NCBI GenBank assembly: GCA_023382535.1
Contig: JAHDWA010000004.1
Span: forward strand, 17,542 to 81,541
From: Anaerolineae bacterium
GTDB lineage: Bacteria; Chloroflexota; Anaerolineae; 4572-78; J111
Direction of reading: 5' to 3'
DNA length: 64,000 nt
Below, one piece after another: positions 55,102-64,000 of this stretch; the first letter of the stretch is position 1; each line of letters starts with the position of its first letter. A model generated the notes under the pieces. It made no database searches, was not told where the DNA came from, and saw only the letters and a list, made by a program, of their open reading frames with translations. The translations under genes and the position numbers were made by a program.

Positions 55102-55944
55102 CTAAGGCACCCGGAGATACTCTATCAGAAAAGCAGCGCCAGCAGCCAACACACAACCTACTAAAGCCGCCACCAGCGTGTTGAACAGTATCCGGGGCGC
55201 GACTGGTGCCCGAGGTTGAGTTGCTTGCTCAATCACAACGAGTTTGCTGCCCGGCACCCATCTCGAATTCCGCGCAATCTGCCCGAAATCCACGGCTATC
55301 TGATTGGCGATTTCCATTGCCACCCGTGGGTCGCTGTCCTCAACTGTTAATTCGATTAGCGGAGTTTCAGGAAGCACTTGGATCTGAATCTTTTCCGCGG
55401 TTTCGTTTGGATCCAGATCAAGAGCTTGGGCCACCGCCTCAATGACCGGACGTCTGTCTAATAGTTCCTGGTAGGTTATGGTTAAATTACCGATCGTTTC
55501 GGAAAAGGAATATTCGTTGCTAGCCTCGACGAGCAGTCTGGTCGAGGTACGATAAACGGGCGGGAGTATAAAACTGCTAACCACAAAGCTGGCAGTAGCC
55601 GCTACCAATGTGCTGGCGATAATTAACCACTTCCATTTCCAAATAATCTGGAGATATTGTCTAAGTTCCTTTGCTTGACTTAACGTATCTAAATGCTGGG
55701 GATACGCTGCCATGCTGCTCAATTCGGATGTCTGTCCGCGAGGCGGTTGATCTACTATGTGTCGCTCTTCACTCTTTGTCCCAAACGAAGCTATGAACTG
55801 CTCCCTTTCATGAAACGGATTTTTTGGTTGAAGCCAGTCCTGCTGTCGCTCCTTTTCCGTAGCCGACCGCGCCGCCAGTGGCTCGACAATCTTGGCTTTC
55901 AGGTCAGCTCCTTCCAGTTTGTTTTTAGAGTTGTTATCACTCAT
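55102..55944 (-). CDS. Wzz-like polysaccharide chain-length regulator
   Basis: 280 residues. A cytoplasmic tail, first helix (about 97-119), a periplasmic region with coiled-coil tendency (YQELLDRRPVIEAVAQALDL), and a second helix near the end (LVAALVGCVLAAGAAFLIEYL-type). No C-terminal tyrosine kinase domain; the kinase must be separate or absent. It sets polymer length. First structural gene of the operon after the regulatory pair. Confidence 0.88.
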   Translation of the reverse strand: MSDNNSKNKLEGADLKAKIVEPLAARSATEKERQQDWLQPKNPFHEREQFIASFGTKSEERHIVDQPPRGQTSELSSMAAYPQHLDTLSQAKELRQYLQIIWKWKWLIIASTLVAATASFVVSSFILPPVYRTSTRLLVEASNEYSFSETIGNLTITYQELLDRRPVIEAVAQALDLDPNETAEKIQIQVLPETPLIELTVEDSDPRVAMEIANQIAVDFGQIARNSRWVPGSKLVVIEQATQPRAPVAPRILFNTLVAALVGCVLAAGAAFLIEYLRVP

Positions 55945-56246
55945 TGTTCACCATCTTCTTGACAAGCATACAAAACTTTCCCCTCTGGCGTAATGGCGCT
56001 TATCGCCGACAAATGTTCCCACGGCGGATATTTCAGAAGAGGTGTCTGTCCCGGGGGCGCATACGTCCTGACCGCTGCGGGCAATAAATAAAAACCGGCT
56101 TCATCAATACTCAGACAGGCTCCGCCGTTCCGAGACCTATGATCTCGAAGTTAAGGAAAGATATCATCACCTCTCGGAGCGTTGGCTACAACAAGAAGTG
56201 CTTGGCGAGAAAAATAAGGGGACTGGCAAGTAAATAATAAGACTTG
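55945..56246. other. 302-bp leader region before the chain-length gene
   Basis: No gene is called on the minus strand. The plus strand has an open frame with no start codon, 56072-56233 (53 residues, helical and charged, ending in TAA), which may be a decayed gene or chance. This is the expected site for an RfaH/NusG-type antiterminator to load, since the NusG-like gene lies just upstream. Confidence 0.4.
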
Positions 56247-56819
56247 CTAAATTGTTCCCTTAATATAACGGCCCTGACCGCGGGTACCTCGGGGACGTGG
56301 ACGCAGTGGCGCCTCCGTTCCAGGAAGCGCTTTTTCCAGATCGCCCACATCTATTTGGACCCGGCTGACTTGGCCCAGAATGGTTAATAGGACTTGCACT
56401 CGTTTGCTGGGGGTGGTTGGGCCATCAAAAATGGCTAACATATCACAAAACGGACCATCGGTGATATAGACGGCATCCCCCAACTCGAAGGGATGGATCG
56501 GCAGACTATCGTTAGTCTGGATTTCCCCCAGCTTGCGCTGGAAAAAGCTGATAATCTCATGAGGTAAAGGTGTAGGCCGGTCATCAAAAGTCACAATTCG
56601 TCGCAAGCCCGGCGTCCATTGTACAAACGACAGCCCGATGGTTTCAAAATCAGCATTCATAAAAAGGTAGCAAGGAAAGAAGGGTTTTTTTTGACCTCGC
56701 TGACCTGGTTTCACGCCCTTAATCTCTGGCAGATATATTTCGATTTCGCGCTGCTGTAAAGCTGCGGCTACTTGATATTCAGCATGGGGCTTGGTGTAAA
56801 GGGTATACCACTGCTTCAT
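56247..56819 (-). CDS. NusG/RfaH-like transcription antiterminator
   Basis: 190 residues. The NGN domain is clear: KQWYTLYTKPHAEYQVAAAL, then EIYLPEIKGVKPGQRGQKK, then FFPCYLFMNADFETIGLSF. A KOW-like segment follows (HPFELGDAVYITDGPFCDML). It resembles UpxY/LoaP/RfaH paralogues that let RNA polymerase read through long polysaccharide operons. It heads the minus-strand cluster. ATG 56819 lies 2 bp after the HTH gene stop. Confidence 0.9.
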   Translation of the reverse strand: MKQWYTLYTKPHAEYQVAAALQQREIEIYLPEIKGVKPGQRGQKKPFFPCYLFMNADFETIGLSFVQWTPGLRRIVTFDDRPTPLPHEIISFFQRKLGEIQTNDSLPIHPFELGDAVYITDGPFCDMLAIFDGPTTPSKRVQVLLTILGQVSRVQIDVGDLEKALPGTEAPLRPRPRGTRGQGRYIKGTI

Positions 56820-56821
56820 TC

Positions 56822-57148
56822 TCAAACCTGCTGCCCATTTAAGTTTGAGCCCATATTATTTTCGTCTAACTCCAAAACTAAGATAGGCAATTCCTGAGTT
56901 TCGATATTGCTTTTGTCGTCTGGATCGAGATGAGATACCGGGGTCGAGGTTAAGGGAGAGGACCTTTCTAGCAGAAATAACAAGTCAACCCGGCGAATAC
57001 GCCAGTTCCGCCCAAAGCGAGAGGCAGGGATAATCCCTTGTTGGCACCAACGCCATACCGTAACACGACTGACACGCAAATAGATGGCTACTTCCTGGAC
57101 CGTTAGCATTTCATTTGTTAGCATTCCGTCGTTAGGTTGAGTTGACAT
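56822..57148 (-). CDS. Excisionase/MerR-type HTH protein
   Basis: 108 residues. The core LTVQEVAIYLRVSRVTVWRW and GIIPASRFGRNWRIRRVDLL is the HTH_17 (AlpA/BldC-like) DNA-binding fold, followed by an acidic, Ser/Pro-rich tail. The stop and the next start are 2 bp apart, so it is translated with the antiterminator. ATG 57148 is preferred over the TTG three codons before. It may regulate the exopolysaccharide promoter. Confidence 0.82.
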   Translation of the reverse strand: MSTQPNDGMLTNEMLTVQEVAIYLRVSRVTVWRWCQQGIIPASRFGRNWRIRRVDLLFLLERSSPLTSTPVSHLDPDDKSNIETQELPILVLELDENNMGSNLNGQQV

Positions 57149-57230
57149 GACAACCAACTTCTGCTAGAATTTAAAAAGGTCAGACGCAGAGCAGCGCACG
57201 CATGCGCTTAAAAACGCAGCCGCAGTGCCT

Positions 57231-57261
57231 CCGGTATGTTTACTGGTCATAAACATGCCGG
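57231..57261 (-). promoter_or_regulatory. Hairpin in leader of HTH/NusG-like operon
   Basis: CCGGTATGTTTA and TAAACATGCCGG form a 12-bp stem with one mismatch and a 7-nt loop, in the 306-bp gap between the response regulator and the HTH gene. A second short hairpin AGCGCA/TGCGCT lies at 57192-57209. No T-run follows the main stem, so an operator or RNA regulatory element is more likely than a terminator. The rest of the gap shows no gene. Confidence 0.45.
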
Positions 57262-57454
57262 CAATGTTTTAGTCTGATTTTGGAAGATGAGCTGGCTTCT
57301 TAAGTGGAGGTCAGCTCAATTTTGTTGCATGGGTATACAATAAAGTATATGAGCAGCCTATAACAGAATTAAAGTATAAATAGTTTCTCCCTTATTGCCC
57401 AGTACTGATGGATATATTTGTTGTATAACCCCTGGCTAAACCTTAACCTCGTTA

Positions 57455-58153
57455 TTAAGCCACATAGCGTAAGCCATCTGGCTTACTGCCATGCGGTTTT
57501 TGTGTTTCCAACGTGACCAATCCTGCTTGTGCCGCCAGCACAGAGGCCTCGGTCCGGGTTGAGACCTTCAACTTGCTCAAAATGTTGCTGACATGAATTT
57601 TGACCGTACCTGTAGTTAGATTTAGGATTTGAGCTATTTCCTTGTTGCCCAATCCTCTGGCTATCAACTGTAACACCTCGCGCTCTCGCTCGGTCAATCC
57701 ATTAACCCTGCTTAGAGAAATGCTTTCTCTTGGAGCTTTAAATTTAAAGAGGTAGCGAGCGACACGCGGATGAAGCGGCATATCACCCATCTGTGTGGCC
57801 CGAATGGCATGCAGCAAGGCCTCGCCATTGGCATCTTTTAACTGATACCCATCTGCACCCGCTTCGAGCGCCGCATTGATTTGGATCTCATCCTCAAAAG
57901 TTGTCAGAACAAGAATTTTTATCCCGGGATAATCCCGCTTGATTTGGGCTATTGCTTCTATCCCATTTTTCTCGGGCATTACCAGGTCCATCACAATAAT
58001 ATCTGGTTGTAAAACCTGGGCCAGATAGATAGCCTCTCGGCCATTCTTGGCTTCGCCGACTATTTGAATAGCTGGTTCGGTGCTCACCAGCATCTGGATT
58101 CCGGTACGGACAACCGTATGGTCGTCCACAACCAAAACTCGAATGCGCTCCAT
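57455..58153 (-). CDS. NarL/LuxR-family response regulator
   Basis: 232 residues. Receiver domain with Asp10/Asp11 and phosphorylation site Asp56 (VMDLVMP), conserved Thr (LTTFED) and Lys (QLKDA). The C-terminal LuxR HTH has LTEREREVLQLIARGLGNKE and TGTVKIHVSNILSKL. Its likely partner is the histidine kinase encoded 233 bp upstream. ATG 58153 follows GGAGAAGAAA. It may control the exopolysaccharide operon that follows on the same strand. Confidence 0.92.
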   Translation of the reverse strand: MERIRVLVVDDHTVVRTGIQMLVSTEPAIQIVGEAKNGREAIYLAQVLQPDIIVMDLVMPEKNGIEAIAQIKRDYPGIKILVLTTFEDEIQINAALEAGADGYQLKDANGEALLHAIRATQMGDMPLHPRVARYLFKFKAPRESISLSRVNGLTEREREVLQLIARGLGNKEIAQILNLTTGTVKIHVSNILSKLKVSTRTEASVLAAQAGLVTLETQKPHGSKPDGLRYVA

Positions 58154-58386
58154 TTTCTTCTCCGAATGGGACGAGCTATTATGCGTTATTATAGTTTTTA
58201 AGGGTAAGGGCAAACGAGACCGGGAGTAATTAAATACCCGGGAGAAAAGACATCTTCTGCTGAAGGTTTGGAAGTGTACTACAGAATTTTAACACATGAT
58301 GCGGTAAATTTTCCTGAGAATCTCGTTTGAATCTCATTAGAAATTGGTTTGAATTTATTAGAAATTGGTTAGAAAGCTAAACGGGC

Positions 58387-61300
58387 TTAATCTTCCAGCG
58401 GATTTTCCAGGGGGATCCGGGCCGTGAGACGAGTTCCTTGACCTGGCCTGGATTGTATCCCAAAGCTCCCTCCGAACAGCCTGGCTCGTTCCTTCATGTT
58501 TCTTAAGCCCATCGTCTCGCCGCCCAGAGTTGACGGCTCAAAACCGGCGCCGTTATCTTTAACAACGACGACAACTTCGTTGTTCTCCTGGGTTAGCGTG
58601 ATATTTACCTGGGTGGCTTTGGCATGTTTGATAATGTTCCACAAAGCCTCTCTGACCAGGAAATATAGGGCATCCCGGTGGTCAAAAGTAAGAGACGTTT
58701 CCAACTCGGCTTTGAACTTAATGGACAGGGCATACTGTTTGCTCAGCCTATGGCAGTGTTCTGTCAGCGCCTCGACCAAATCGGTGTTAAGGACGGTTGG
58801 GTGTAGTTGATAGAGATGCTCTCGCATCTCGGTCAGCGCACTTTGCGAGAGGCTGTGAATATATTTGATCGGCTCTTCAACCCTTCTCTCATCATTTTGT
58901 GCCAGTAATCTTAAAGAGGCCTGGGCTGACAAGCCAATACTGTAAAGCGATTGCGTCACCGAGTCGTGAAGCTCTCTGGCCAGACGATGGCGTTCTTGTT
59001 TTACTGCCAGTTGGCGATTGCGAGCATGGAGATGGGCGTTGTGCAAAGCCAGAGCCGCTTGATTGGCAAACAGATTTGCCAGTCGCTTATCCTGGGTGTC
59101 AAAATCACGCTCATGCTCGCTCCAGATAAGCAGAACACCCAAATTTTTACTTCGGACTAATAGCGGGGCGCACAACAGAGAACGTACGCGGGCTGACTCC
59201 AAAAGAGCCAGCATTGAGGCGGCGCGGCTATCACCTAAAACGTGATTGCTTGTCTGAGTCTGGCGCGTGAGAATTGCCTGCTCAGCGAGTGATCCACCCA
59301 CCAAAAGTCGCGAACCCGGCCTGATTTGCAGCCAGCTCTGGCCAGGTGTCGCTACTTCAAGGTATTGACCGTCGTCACTCAAAAATAAAACGGCGGCGCC
59401 ATCTGCGTTTAGCAGATGTTCAGCCTGGGTAATAATAAATTCCAATAGATTATTGAGATTGATTTCACTTACCAGGGCCTCAGTGATCACCAATACACTC
59501 TGCATTTCGGCCAGCAAACGCGCTTCACTCGCAGCCAGCGCCTCGACGGCTTTTTTACGTCCGTCAATGTTAATCGTGCTGAAACAAACGCCAATTACTT
59601 CACCGTTTTCGGCAGAAACAGGATTAAAATTTATTTCATACCAATGGGTTCCATCCCCAACGTTGATCCGCCTCTCCAAATTAACCGAGGCGCCCCTCAG
59701 CGCTTCGTTAAAATTTTGTCTAAAGCTCTCTAATTCCTCCCCGATCATAAGCTCAAAAAAGGAACTTCCTTCTTTTAGTTCTCTACCAAATATCGCTTGA
59801 GCGCCTCTGTTGGCTCTCTTATTAAAAGCCTGAATTATGCCATCGGCGTCTATCAGCAAAAATGCCTGAACTGCGTTATCAAAAATAGCTCTCAGGTTTG
59901 CCTCTGATTTTTTTAATGCCTGTCCTGTCTGCTTACGCTGAGTAATATTGCGCACAATCATCAACACTTCATTAGGGCCGCTGGCGACAAAACGAGCCTC
60001 AAAGTACTGAATCTTCGGTGAGAAAGCCAGTTGATATTCCAAAACAGGGACGGTGTGGGCATCATGGGCTTGATTAATATAGGCCAGAGCCAGGCCGGCC
60101 AGGTCAGGTGGCAGCATCTCCCCCACATCTCTGCCAATCTTTGTTTCACCCTGCACCCCTGCTGGCAGTCCGCCACCCTGCGCTATTTTGTAGTCCAGTA
60201 ATCGTCCTTCCCGGCTAAAGTAAAACAAAGAGTCAGGGATAGCATCTAACATCGCCCGATTTTTGATGGCAACCTGGTGTAACTCCCTTTCGGCCTCAAT
60301 GCGTTCTATCAATTCCGAACGCACCTGATGATACAAACGGGCATTTTGGATGGCGACGGCAGCTTGATTGGCGAGCAGTTGCGCCAGTCCTACCTCCTCA
60401 TCGGTAAAAATCCGCTCAGTTTGCCGACTTTCTATCTCTACCAACCCCATAACCTGGTTTTGAACTTCCATCGGCAGCAATAACAAAGTTTTGATGTTAC
60501 CGGCCTGCATGTAGCTTAATTCGGCGGAGCCAGGCTCAGCTTGACAGGCGATCCTCTGTTGGGCGCGTCGTTCCAGGAGGACCTGCTTACCCAACGAGGA
60601 AGTTGCCAGGAAGTGATCGCCAATAAGCGGGCCCTCTGTCCACCGCTTATCAGGACTGTATTGGGCCATAACCGAAATGGTATCCCTGGCTTGGTTCCAC
60701 TCAAAGATGGTACAACTGTCACCCTGAAGCAGATTGACCATCTCCACGGTAATGGCATATAACACGTGCTGCAAATCTAAACTTGAAGCTATCGCTGCTC
60801 CGGCATACTGCAACGCCATTAACTGGGCATTACGTTGGCTAACCTTAGCCTCAACCTGCTTCCGTACCATAACTTCGCGCCATGTCTTATCATAGAGGCG
60901 GGCATTTTCAAGGGCGATAGCAGCGGCATTAGCCAGGGGGAGCAAACGCGCGACATCTTGCTGGGAGAAGGCCCCAATGGCATGGCTGTCGAGCCGTAGT
61001 AATCCCAACACACCTTCCCTCAAACAGATCGGTACGGCTACAAATGACCGGATCCAGGCCGACTCAGGGACTGTGACCCAATGAGGATTTTGATATGTAT
61101 CGGTGATAATCAAGGGTTGCCGTGACTGTACAACTTGAGCGTCCAGAGGGAAGTCCAGCAGGGATTGTTCCAAACTGTCCAGCAATTTTTCGCTGCCAAA
61201 AGGCTCATATCCTTGCCAGCGGACAATGCGGAGTATACCGTATTTTAGGAGCATAATGTTTGCTGCGCTGTGGGCAACAATTCGCTGTGCCTGGCGCAAA

Positions 61301-61680
61301 ATCTCATCCAACACCTCTTCGCGACTGGTTCGTGAGGTTAACGCTAGAAAGACTTCCCCCAAAGTTTCGGCCAGTATCCGCTGTTCTCGTTCAGCAATCA
61401 ACAGACGTTCGGTATCCTCGTTTTCAACCGGCCCAACTATTTCCTCCTTCTGCCCAGGGCCGACCTCCTTCTGGCCTAAGCCGACATCCTCAACACCCAA
61501 CTCAACCTGAATATCACCCAGCAATTCTTGCACCCTGCTAACGATACCCGGGAAAGTCGCCTTCAACCGGACCAGGTCTTCCGTCCTTTGCTGCAATTCC
61601 TCTAACTGCTGCTGTAAAGCTTTGAATTTACCGGCTCGACGCGACTGGTTGCTTTCGCGTGCTACATCTTCAGACTGCAT
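58387..61680 (-). CDS. Large soluble GAF/PAS sensor histidine kinase (NarX-type HisKA_3)
   Basis: 1097 residues with no membrane helices. Coiled coil (about 1-60), GAF 1 (about 110-265), GAF 2 (about 295-450), PAS domains (about 480-590 and 600-720), GAF 3 (about 745-890), then HisKA_3 with phospho-acceptor His905 in ARELHDSVTQ and a HATPase domain (VVVKDNGAGFEPS). It senses several small ligands or redox signals in the cytoplasm. It pairs with the NarL-type regulator downstream. Confidence 0.92.
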   Translation of the reverse strand: MQSEDVARESNQSRRAGKFKALQQQLEELQQRTEDLVRLKATFPGIVSRVQELLGDIQVELGVEDVGLGQKEVGPGQKEEIVGPVENEDTERLLIAEREQRILAETLGEVFLALTSRTSREEVLDEILRQAQRIVAHSAANIMLLKYGILRIVRWQGYEPFGSEKLLDSLEQSLLDFPLDAQVVQSRQPLIITDTYQNPHWVTVPESAWIRSFVAVPICLREGVLGLLRLDSHAIGAFSQQDVARLLPLANAAAIALENARLYDKTWREVMVRKQVEAKVSQRNAQLMALQYAGAAIASSLDLQHVLYAITVEMVNLLQGDSCTIFEWNQARDTISVMAQYSPDKRWTEGPLIGDHFLATSSLGKQVLLERRAQQRIACQAEPGSAELSYMQAGNIKTLLLLPMEVQNQVMGLVEIESRQTERIFTDEEVGLAQLLANQAAVAIQNARLYHQVRSELIERIEAERELHQVAIKNRAMLDAIPDSLFYFSREGRLLDYKIAQGGGLPAGVQGETKIGRDVGEMLPPDLAGLALAYINQAHDAHTVPVLEYQLAFSPKIQYFEARFVASGPNEVLMIVRNITQRKQTGQALKKSEANLRAIFDNAVQAFLLIDADGIIQAFNKRANRGAQAIFGRELKEGSSFFELMIGEELESFRQNFNEALRGASVNLERRINVGDGTHWYEINFNPVSAENGEVIGVCFSTINIDGRKKAVEALAASEARLLAEMQSVLVITEALVSEINLNNLLEFIITQAEHLLNADGAAVLFLSDDGQYLEVATPGQSWLQIRPGSRLLVGGSLAEQAILTRQTQTSNHVLGDSRAASMLALLESARVRSLLCAPLLVRSKNLGVLLIWSEHERDFDTQDKRLANLFANQAALALHNAHLHARNRQLAVKQERHRLARELHDSVTQSLYSIGLSAQASLRLLAQNDERRVEEPIKYIHSLSQSALTEMREHLYQLHPTVLNTDLVEALTEHCHRLSKQYALSIKFKAELETSLTFDHRDALYFLVREALWNIIKHAKATQVNITLTQENNEVVVVVKDNGAGFEPSTLGGETMGLRNMKERARLFGGSFGIQSRPGQGTRLTARIPLENPLED

Positions 61681-61893
61681 CAGTGGTATCTCCCCTACAA
61701 TACATCACACTCTTTTAACCTGAAAAGCGGTAAATTCGCCCGCGCAGCCCAACCTCTTCTGGGCGAGGTAATCTATGCTCATTATATCATAAATCGCAAG
61801 TAAACGTACCCCCCATTTTACGCCACTTAAGCCAGCCAAATCGGGACAAGCTCCCACGGGTAGGAGACACTGTTGAAATTTTAATTTTGCGGT

Positions 61894-62076
61894 GAGAGCG
61901 TTCGGAAACCCGCAGCGGCGCCCTTGCCACCGGCGCTCGTCCGGCGATAAAGTCGCCGGACTATCCCACAGCGCCCGATTAATCGGGCTAAAGCCGGGTT
62001 GACCCGGCGCTGTTCCATAGCCCTGGCATTCATGCCGGGGCGGGCCAGACCAATGAAATAGTTTCCGAACGCTTTC
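61894..62076. mobile_element. MITE-like repeat, copy B
   Basis: A 183-bp near-copy of 37890-38071. The ends are GAGAGCGTTCGGAAAC and GTTTCCGAACGCTTTC, inverted repeats with one mismatch over 16 bp, better than copy A. Internal palindromes are conserved. It lies between the histidine kinase gene and a frameshifted membrane gene; the rest of 61681-62124 shows nothing clear. Confidence 0.72.
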
Positions 62077-62124
62077 TGAAGTAATTGGAGTGAAGTGATG
62101 GGAGGAACAAACAACATTATCTCA

Positions 62125-62531
62125 TCAAAAAAGTGCGATGAACTGAACCTGAGCCAAATAGAGAATCATCAGGACAACACCGGCCACGGTAATTCCGCTT
62201 CCGGCGAGGGCGAAGGAACGGAGCGGATGCTCAGCCCGGTTGAAAAGAAGCCCCAGGATTACCCCACCAGATGCAGTCCCGTCGAACTGTCCAGGAAGCC
62301 CAGGGAAAACCACCAGACCGAAGCCGGCCGGGGCCAGGCCGGCAACAGCCCCAGACCGACCACGGACAGTAGAATCCCTCCCTCTGTATACGGCAAGGTA
62401 ACTTGCTGCAAGCCCAGCCCATAGCCAGCGGCCATCCCCAGCAAAAACAGCAAGGGTATGCCCCAGATAGATTGCCCCCGATTTTGGTACTGATAATCCC
62501 CACAGCGACCATCGCTCACAAGTGATCCCAC
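62125..62531 (-). pseudogene. Frameshifted small membrane protein gene
   Basis: Reading from 62531 one frame gives a hydrophobic segment (IWGIPLLFLLGMAAGYGLGL, then GGILLSVVGLGLLPAW) and ends near 62259. A second frame then gives GVILGLLFNRAEHPLRSFAL and GSGITVAGVVLMILYLAQVQ and ends at 62125. Together these would make a three- to four-helix membrane protein, joined by a shift near a G-rich run. Not assigned to a family. It may be a real small gene with a sequencing error. Confidence 0.5.
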
Positions 62532-62552
62532 CCCCCAACCGGATGGGCCGCC

Positions 62553-63554
62553 CTACCCCGCCAGCCGCTGAGCCACCTCGGCCAGCCGGTTGGCAAAGCC
62601 CAGCTCATTGTCATACCACGCCGCCACCGAAATGAAGGTACCGTCGTAAACCTGCACCAGCGGCAGATCAACAATCGAGGAGTGGGGGTCGCCAACAATT
62701 CGGCTGGAGGCCCATTCCTCCTCCAGTACGTCCATGACTCCCTTGAGCGGCGCTGTGCTGGCTGCGGTGCGGAACGCAGCGATGACCTCATCCCGGCTGG
62801 TCGGCCGCTCGGTGACAGCGTTGAGTTCGACAATGCTGCCGGTGCGCACCGGCACCCGGTAAGCCTTGCCGGTCACTTTCAAATCCGGCCAGATGAAGTT
62901 GAGCGCCTTGGCCGCCCCCGACGACGAGGGGATGATATTCTCTGCCGCCGCCCAGGAGTCGCGCCGGTCTTTCATCGGCTGGTCGGTGAGCGATTGGGTG
63001 TTGGTGTAGGCGTGAACGGTGGAAAAGAAACCGTGCTCGATACCCCAGTTGTCCAGCACCACCTTGACCACGGCGGCTAGGGCATTGGTAGTACACGAGG
63101 CCATGCTGATGATCCGGTGCCGGTCAGGGTCAAAACTGTCCAGGTTGATGCCGGCTAGCAAAACGGCATCGGCATCCTGCAAAGATTTGCTGGCGGCACT
63201 GATCAGCACCCGTTTCGCCCCCCGGTCCAGGTGAGCCTGCGCGCCAGGGCGGGTCGTGGCCCGGCCGGTGCAGTCCACCACCAGGTCCACTCCCAATGCC
63301 CCCCAGTCGGGCAGCTCTTTGGCCGCGTCGAAGTAAGGAATCATCCGCCCGCCGATATTGAAGGCATTCTCGTCGGCCTTGACCGCTTCAGGCCAGCGGC
63401 CATAGTTGGAGTCAACGGCAAAGAGGGCCGCCAGGGTGGGTAAATCCTTGATGTCGGAGATGGCGGCGGGGGTAAAAAGACCTCGGTGCAGCGCCACCCG
63501 CAGAGTCGAGCGGCCGATCCGGCCAAAACCGTGAATAGCTATCTTTGTCATCAT
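62553..63554 (-). CDS. gap: Glyceraldehyde-3-phosphate dehydrogenase, type I
   Basis: 333 residues, the usual length. NAD-binding GFGRIGR (9-15), catalytic Cys154 in SCTTNA (ASCTTN with Ala where Cys-Leu-Ala-Pro is common) and His181 in STVHAYTNTQ. It oxidises glyceraldehyde 3-phosphate to 1,3-bisphosphoglycerate. Preceded by AAGGAGAAAA; the second ATG three bases on is an alternative start. Single gene. Confidence 0.95.
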   Translation of the reverse strand: MMTKIAIHGFGRIGRSTLRVALHRGLFTPAAISDIKDLPTLAALFAVDSNYGRWPEAVKADENAFNIGGRMIPYFDAAKELPDWGALGVDLVVDCTGRATTRPGAQAHLDRGAKRVLISAASKSLQDADAVLLAGINLDSFDPDRHRIISMASCTTNALAAVVKVVLDNWGIEHGFFSTVHAYTNTQSLTDQPMKDRRDSWAAAENIIPSSSGAAKALNFIWPDLKVTGKAYRVPVRTGSIVELNAVTERPTSRDEVIAAFRTAASTAPLKGVMDVLEEEWASSRIVGDPHSSIVDLPLVQVYDGTFISVAAWYDNELGFANRLAEVAQRLAG

Positions 63555-64000
63555 TTTTCTCCTTAAAATTATTGGGTTTTGATAGATACATTAAACTCAG
63601 AGGTCGAGAGCGGCTTAAACGTCTGTTGGAGGAGCGCGACCAACAATCCAGACCTGATCCCTCTTTCCAGGTATTCCGCTGCCGCGCTAGCTCATTTCGC
63701 TCGCGTAACAAATCGCCCATAGTCAGGTACAGAAAGCCGGCCGCTGGAAAATCCTGCCACCTGTGCCGGGCAATCAGCTAATGAATAATTTGGTGCTCAG
63801 GAGCAAAGTGGAGGGGTGGTCTCTGGTTAGGACAGTATCAGCCATGTGGTCCCCCCCTCAAGCGATCGCGCTGTACTCCGCACTATACCCGCTAACTTGG
63901 TACCACTGGCTGAAACTCATGGAAATCACCGTGGCCCAAATTGGTTGGGTGAATAATAACGTTAAACAGGAAACATTATATTGATTTAAAGATTAGGTAC
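63555..64000. other. 446-bp terminal stretch without a supported gene
   Basis: Several short open frames exist on both strands, the longest about 75-100 codons, but none has a recognised motif or good start context. The gap promoter must lie in the first part on the minus strand. An octamer GCGATCGC occurs at about 63860. Confidence 0.4.

Noticed and set aside
63763..63984. 73-codon plus-strand frame near the right edge
   Set aside because: No ribosome site, no recognisable sequence, and a random composition.

Overview
The window comes from a bacterial chromosome, most probably a Chloroflexota (Anaerolineae/Caldilineae-type) organism. This is an inference from style: mosaic ATPases with a helix-turn-helix-like front domain, Dpp- and Liv-type transporters next to a LacI or IclR regulator, many short palindromic intergenic repeats, and chaperone-free accessory islands. 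No rRNA, tRNA or CRISPR array was seen. Most of the window is GC-rich. The stretch 8.2-12.6 kb is clearly AT-richer, and 39-58 kb is intermediate.

Left part (1-8 kb): a truncated short-chain dehydrogenase and a DUF2721 membrane protein, then a same-strand module of six genes: a soluble P-loop ATPase, a large membrane-anchored P-loop ATPase, two tandem paralogous polytopic membrane proteins, a single-pass protein with two similar modules, and a membrane coiled-coil protein. Region 8.2-13 kb is an accessory island: a VanZ-like protein, a GC-rich structured block resembling the 5' part of a group II intron, a membrane-anchored one-cysteine glutaredoxin with a 41-residue partner, and a two-gene cassette of a stand-alone FtsH-type (M41) metalloprotease and a C-terminal HEPN-like protein. 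Upstream of that cassette lie repeats with an exact 40-bp period, a perfect Gram-positive-type LexA box and the remnant of an integron-type integrase.

13-21.4 kb is a carbohydrate operon: GH1 beta-glucosidase, Dpp-family ABC transporter, its binding protein and a LacI regulator with TGGGAGCGCTCCCA operators (the CelR type), which points to cello-oligosaccharide or beta-glucoside uptake. 21.5-26.6 kb carries a LacI pseudogene, a membrane protein, a DUF3179 lipoprotein, a thioredoxin-like protein, a Crp/Fnr regulator, a glycosyltransferase and a YvbH-like PH-domain protein.

26.7-39.2 kb is a catabolic operon for the hydrolytic meta-cleavage route of catechols: extradiol dioxygenase, IclR regulator, acetaldehyde dehydrogenase, hydroxyoxovalerate aldolase, semialdehyde hydrolase and oxopentenoate hydratase. 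A complete Liv-type ABC transporter and a MetE-like methyltransferase follow.

39.4-57.2 kb is a minus-strand exopolysaccharide locus. It begins (at its 5' end, right side) with an HTH protein and a NusG/RfaH-like antiterminator. Chain-length regulator, flippase, polymerase, deacetylases, glycosyltransferase, kinase, methyltransferase, acyltransferase-like protein, initiating sugar transferase, WbqC, aminotransferase and a membrane-fused epimerase follow. A LuxR-type response regulator and a GAF/PAS histidine kinase sit upstream on the same strand. The window ends with a frameshifted membrane gene and glyceraldehyde-3-phosphate dehydrogenase. A 183-bp repeat with terminal inverted repeats occurs twice (37.9 and 61.9 kb).
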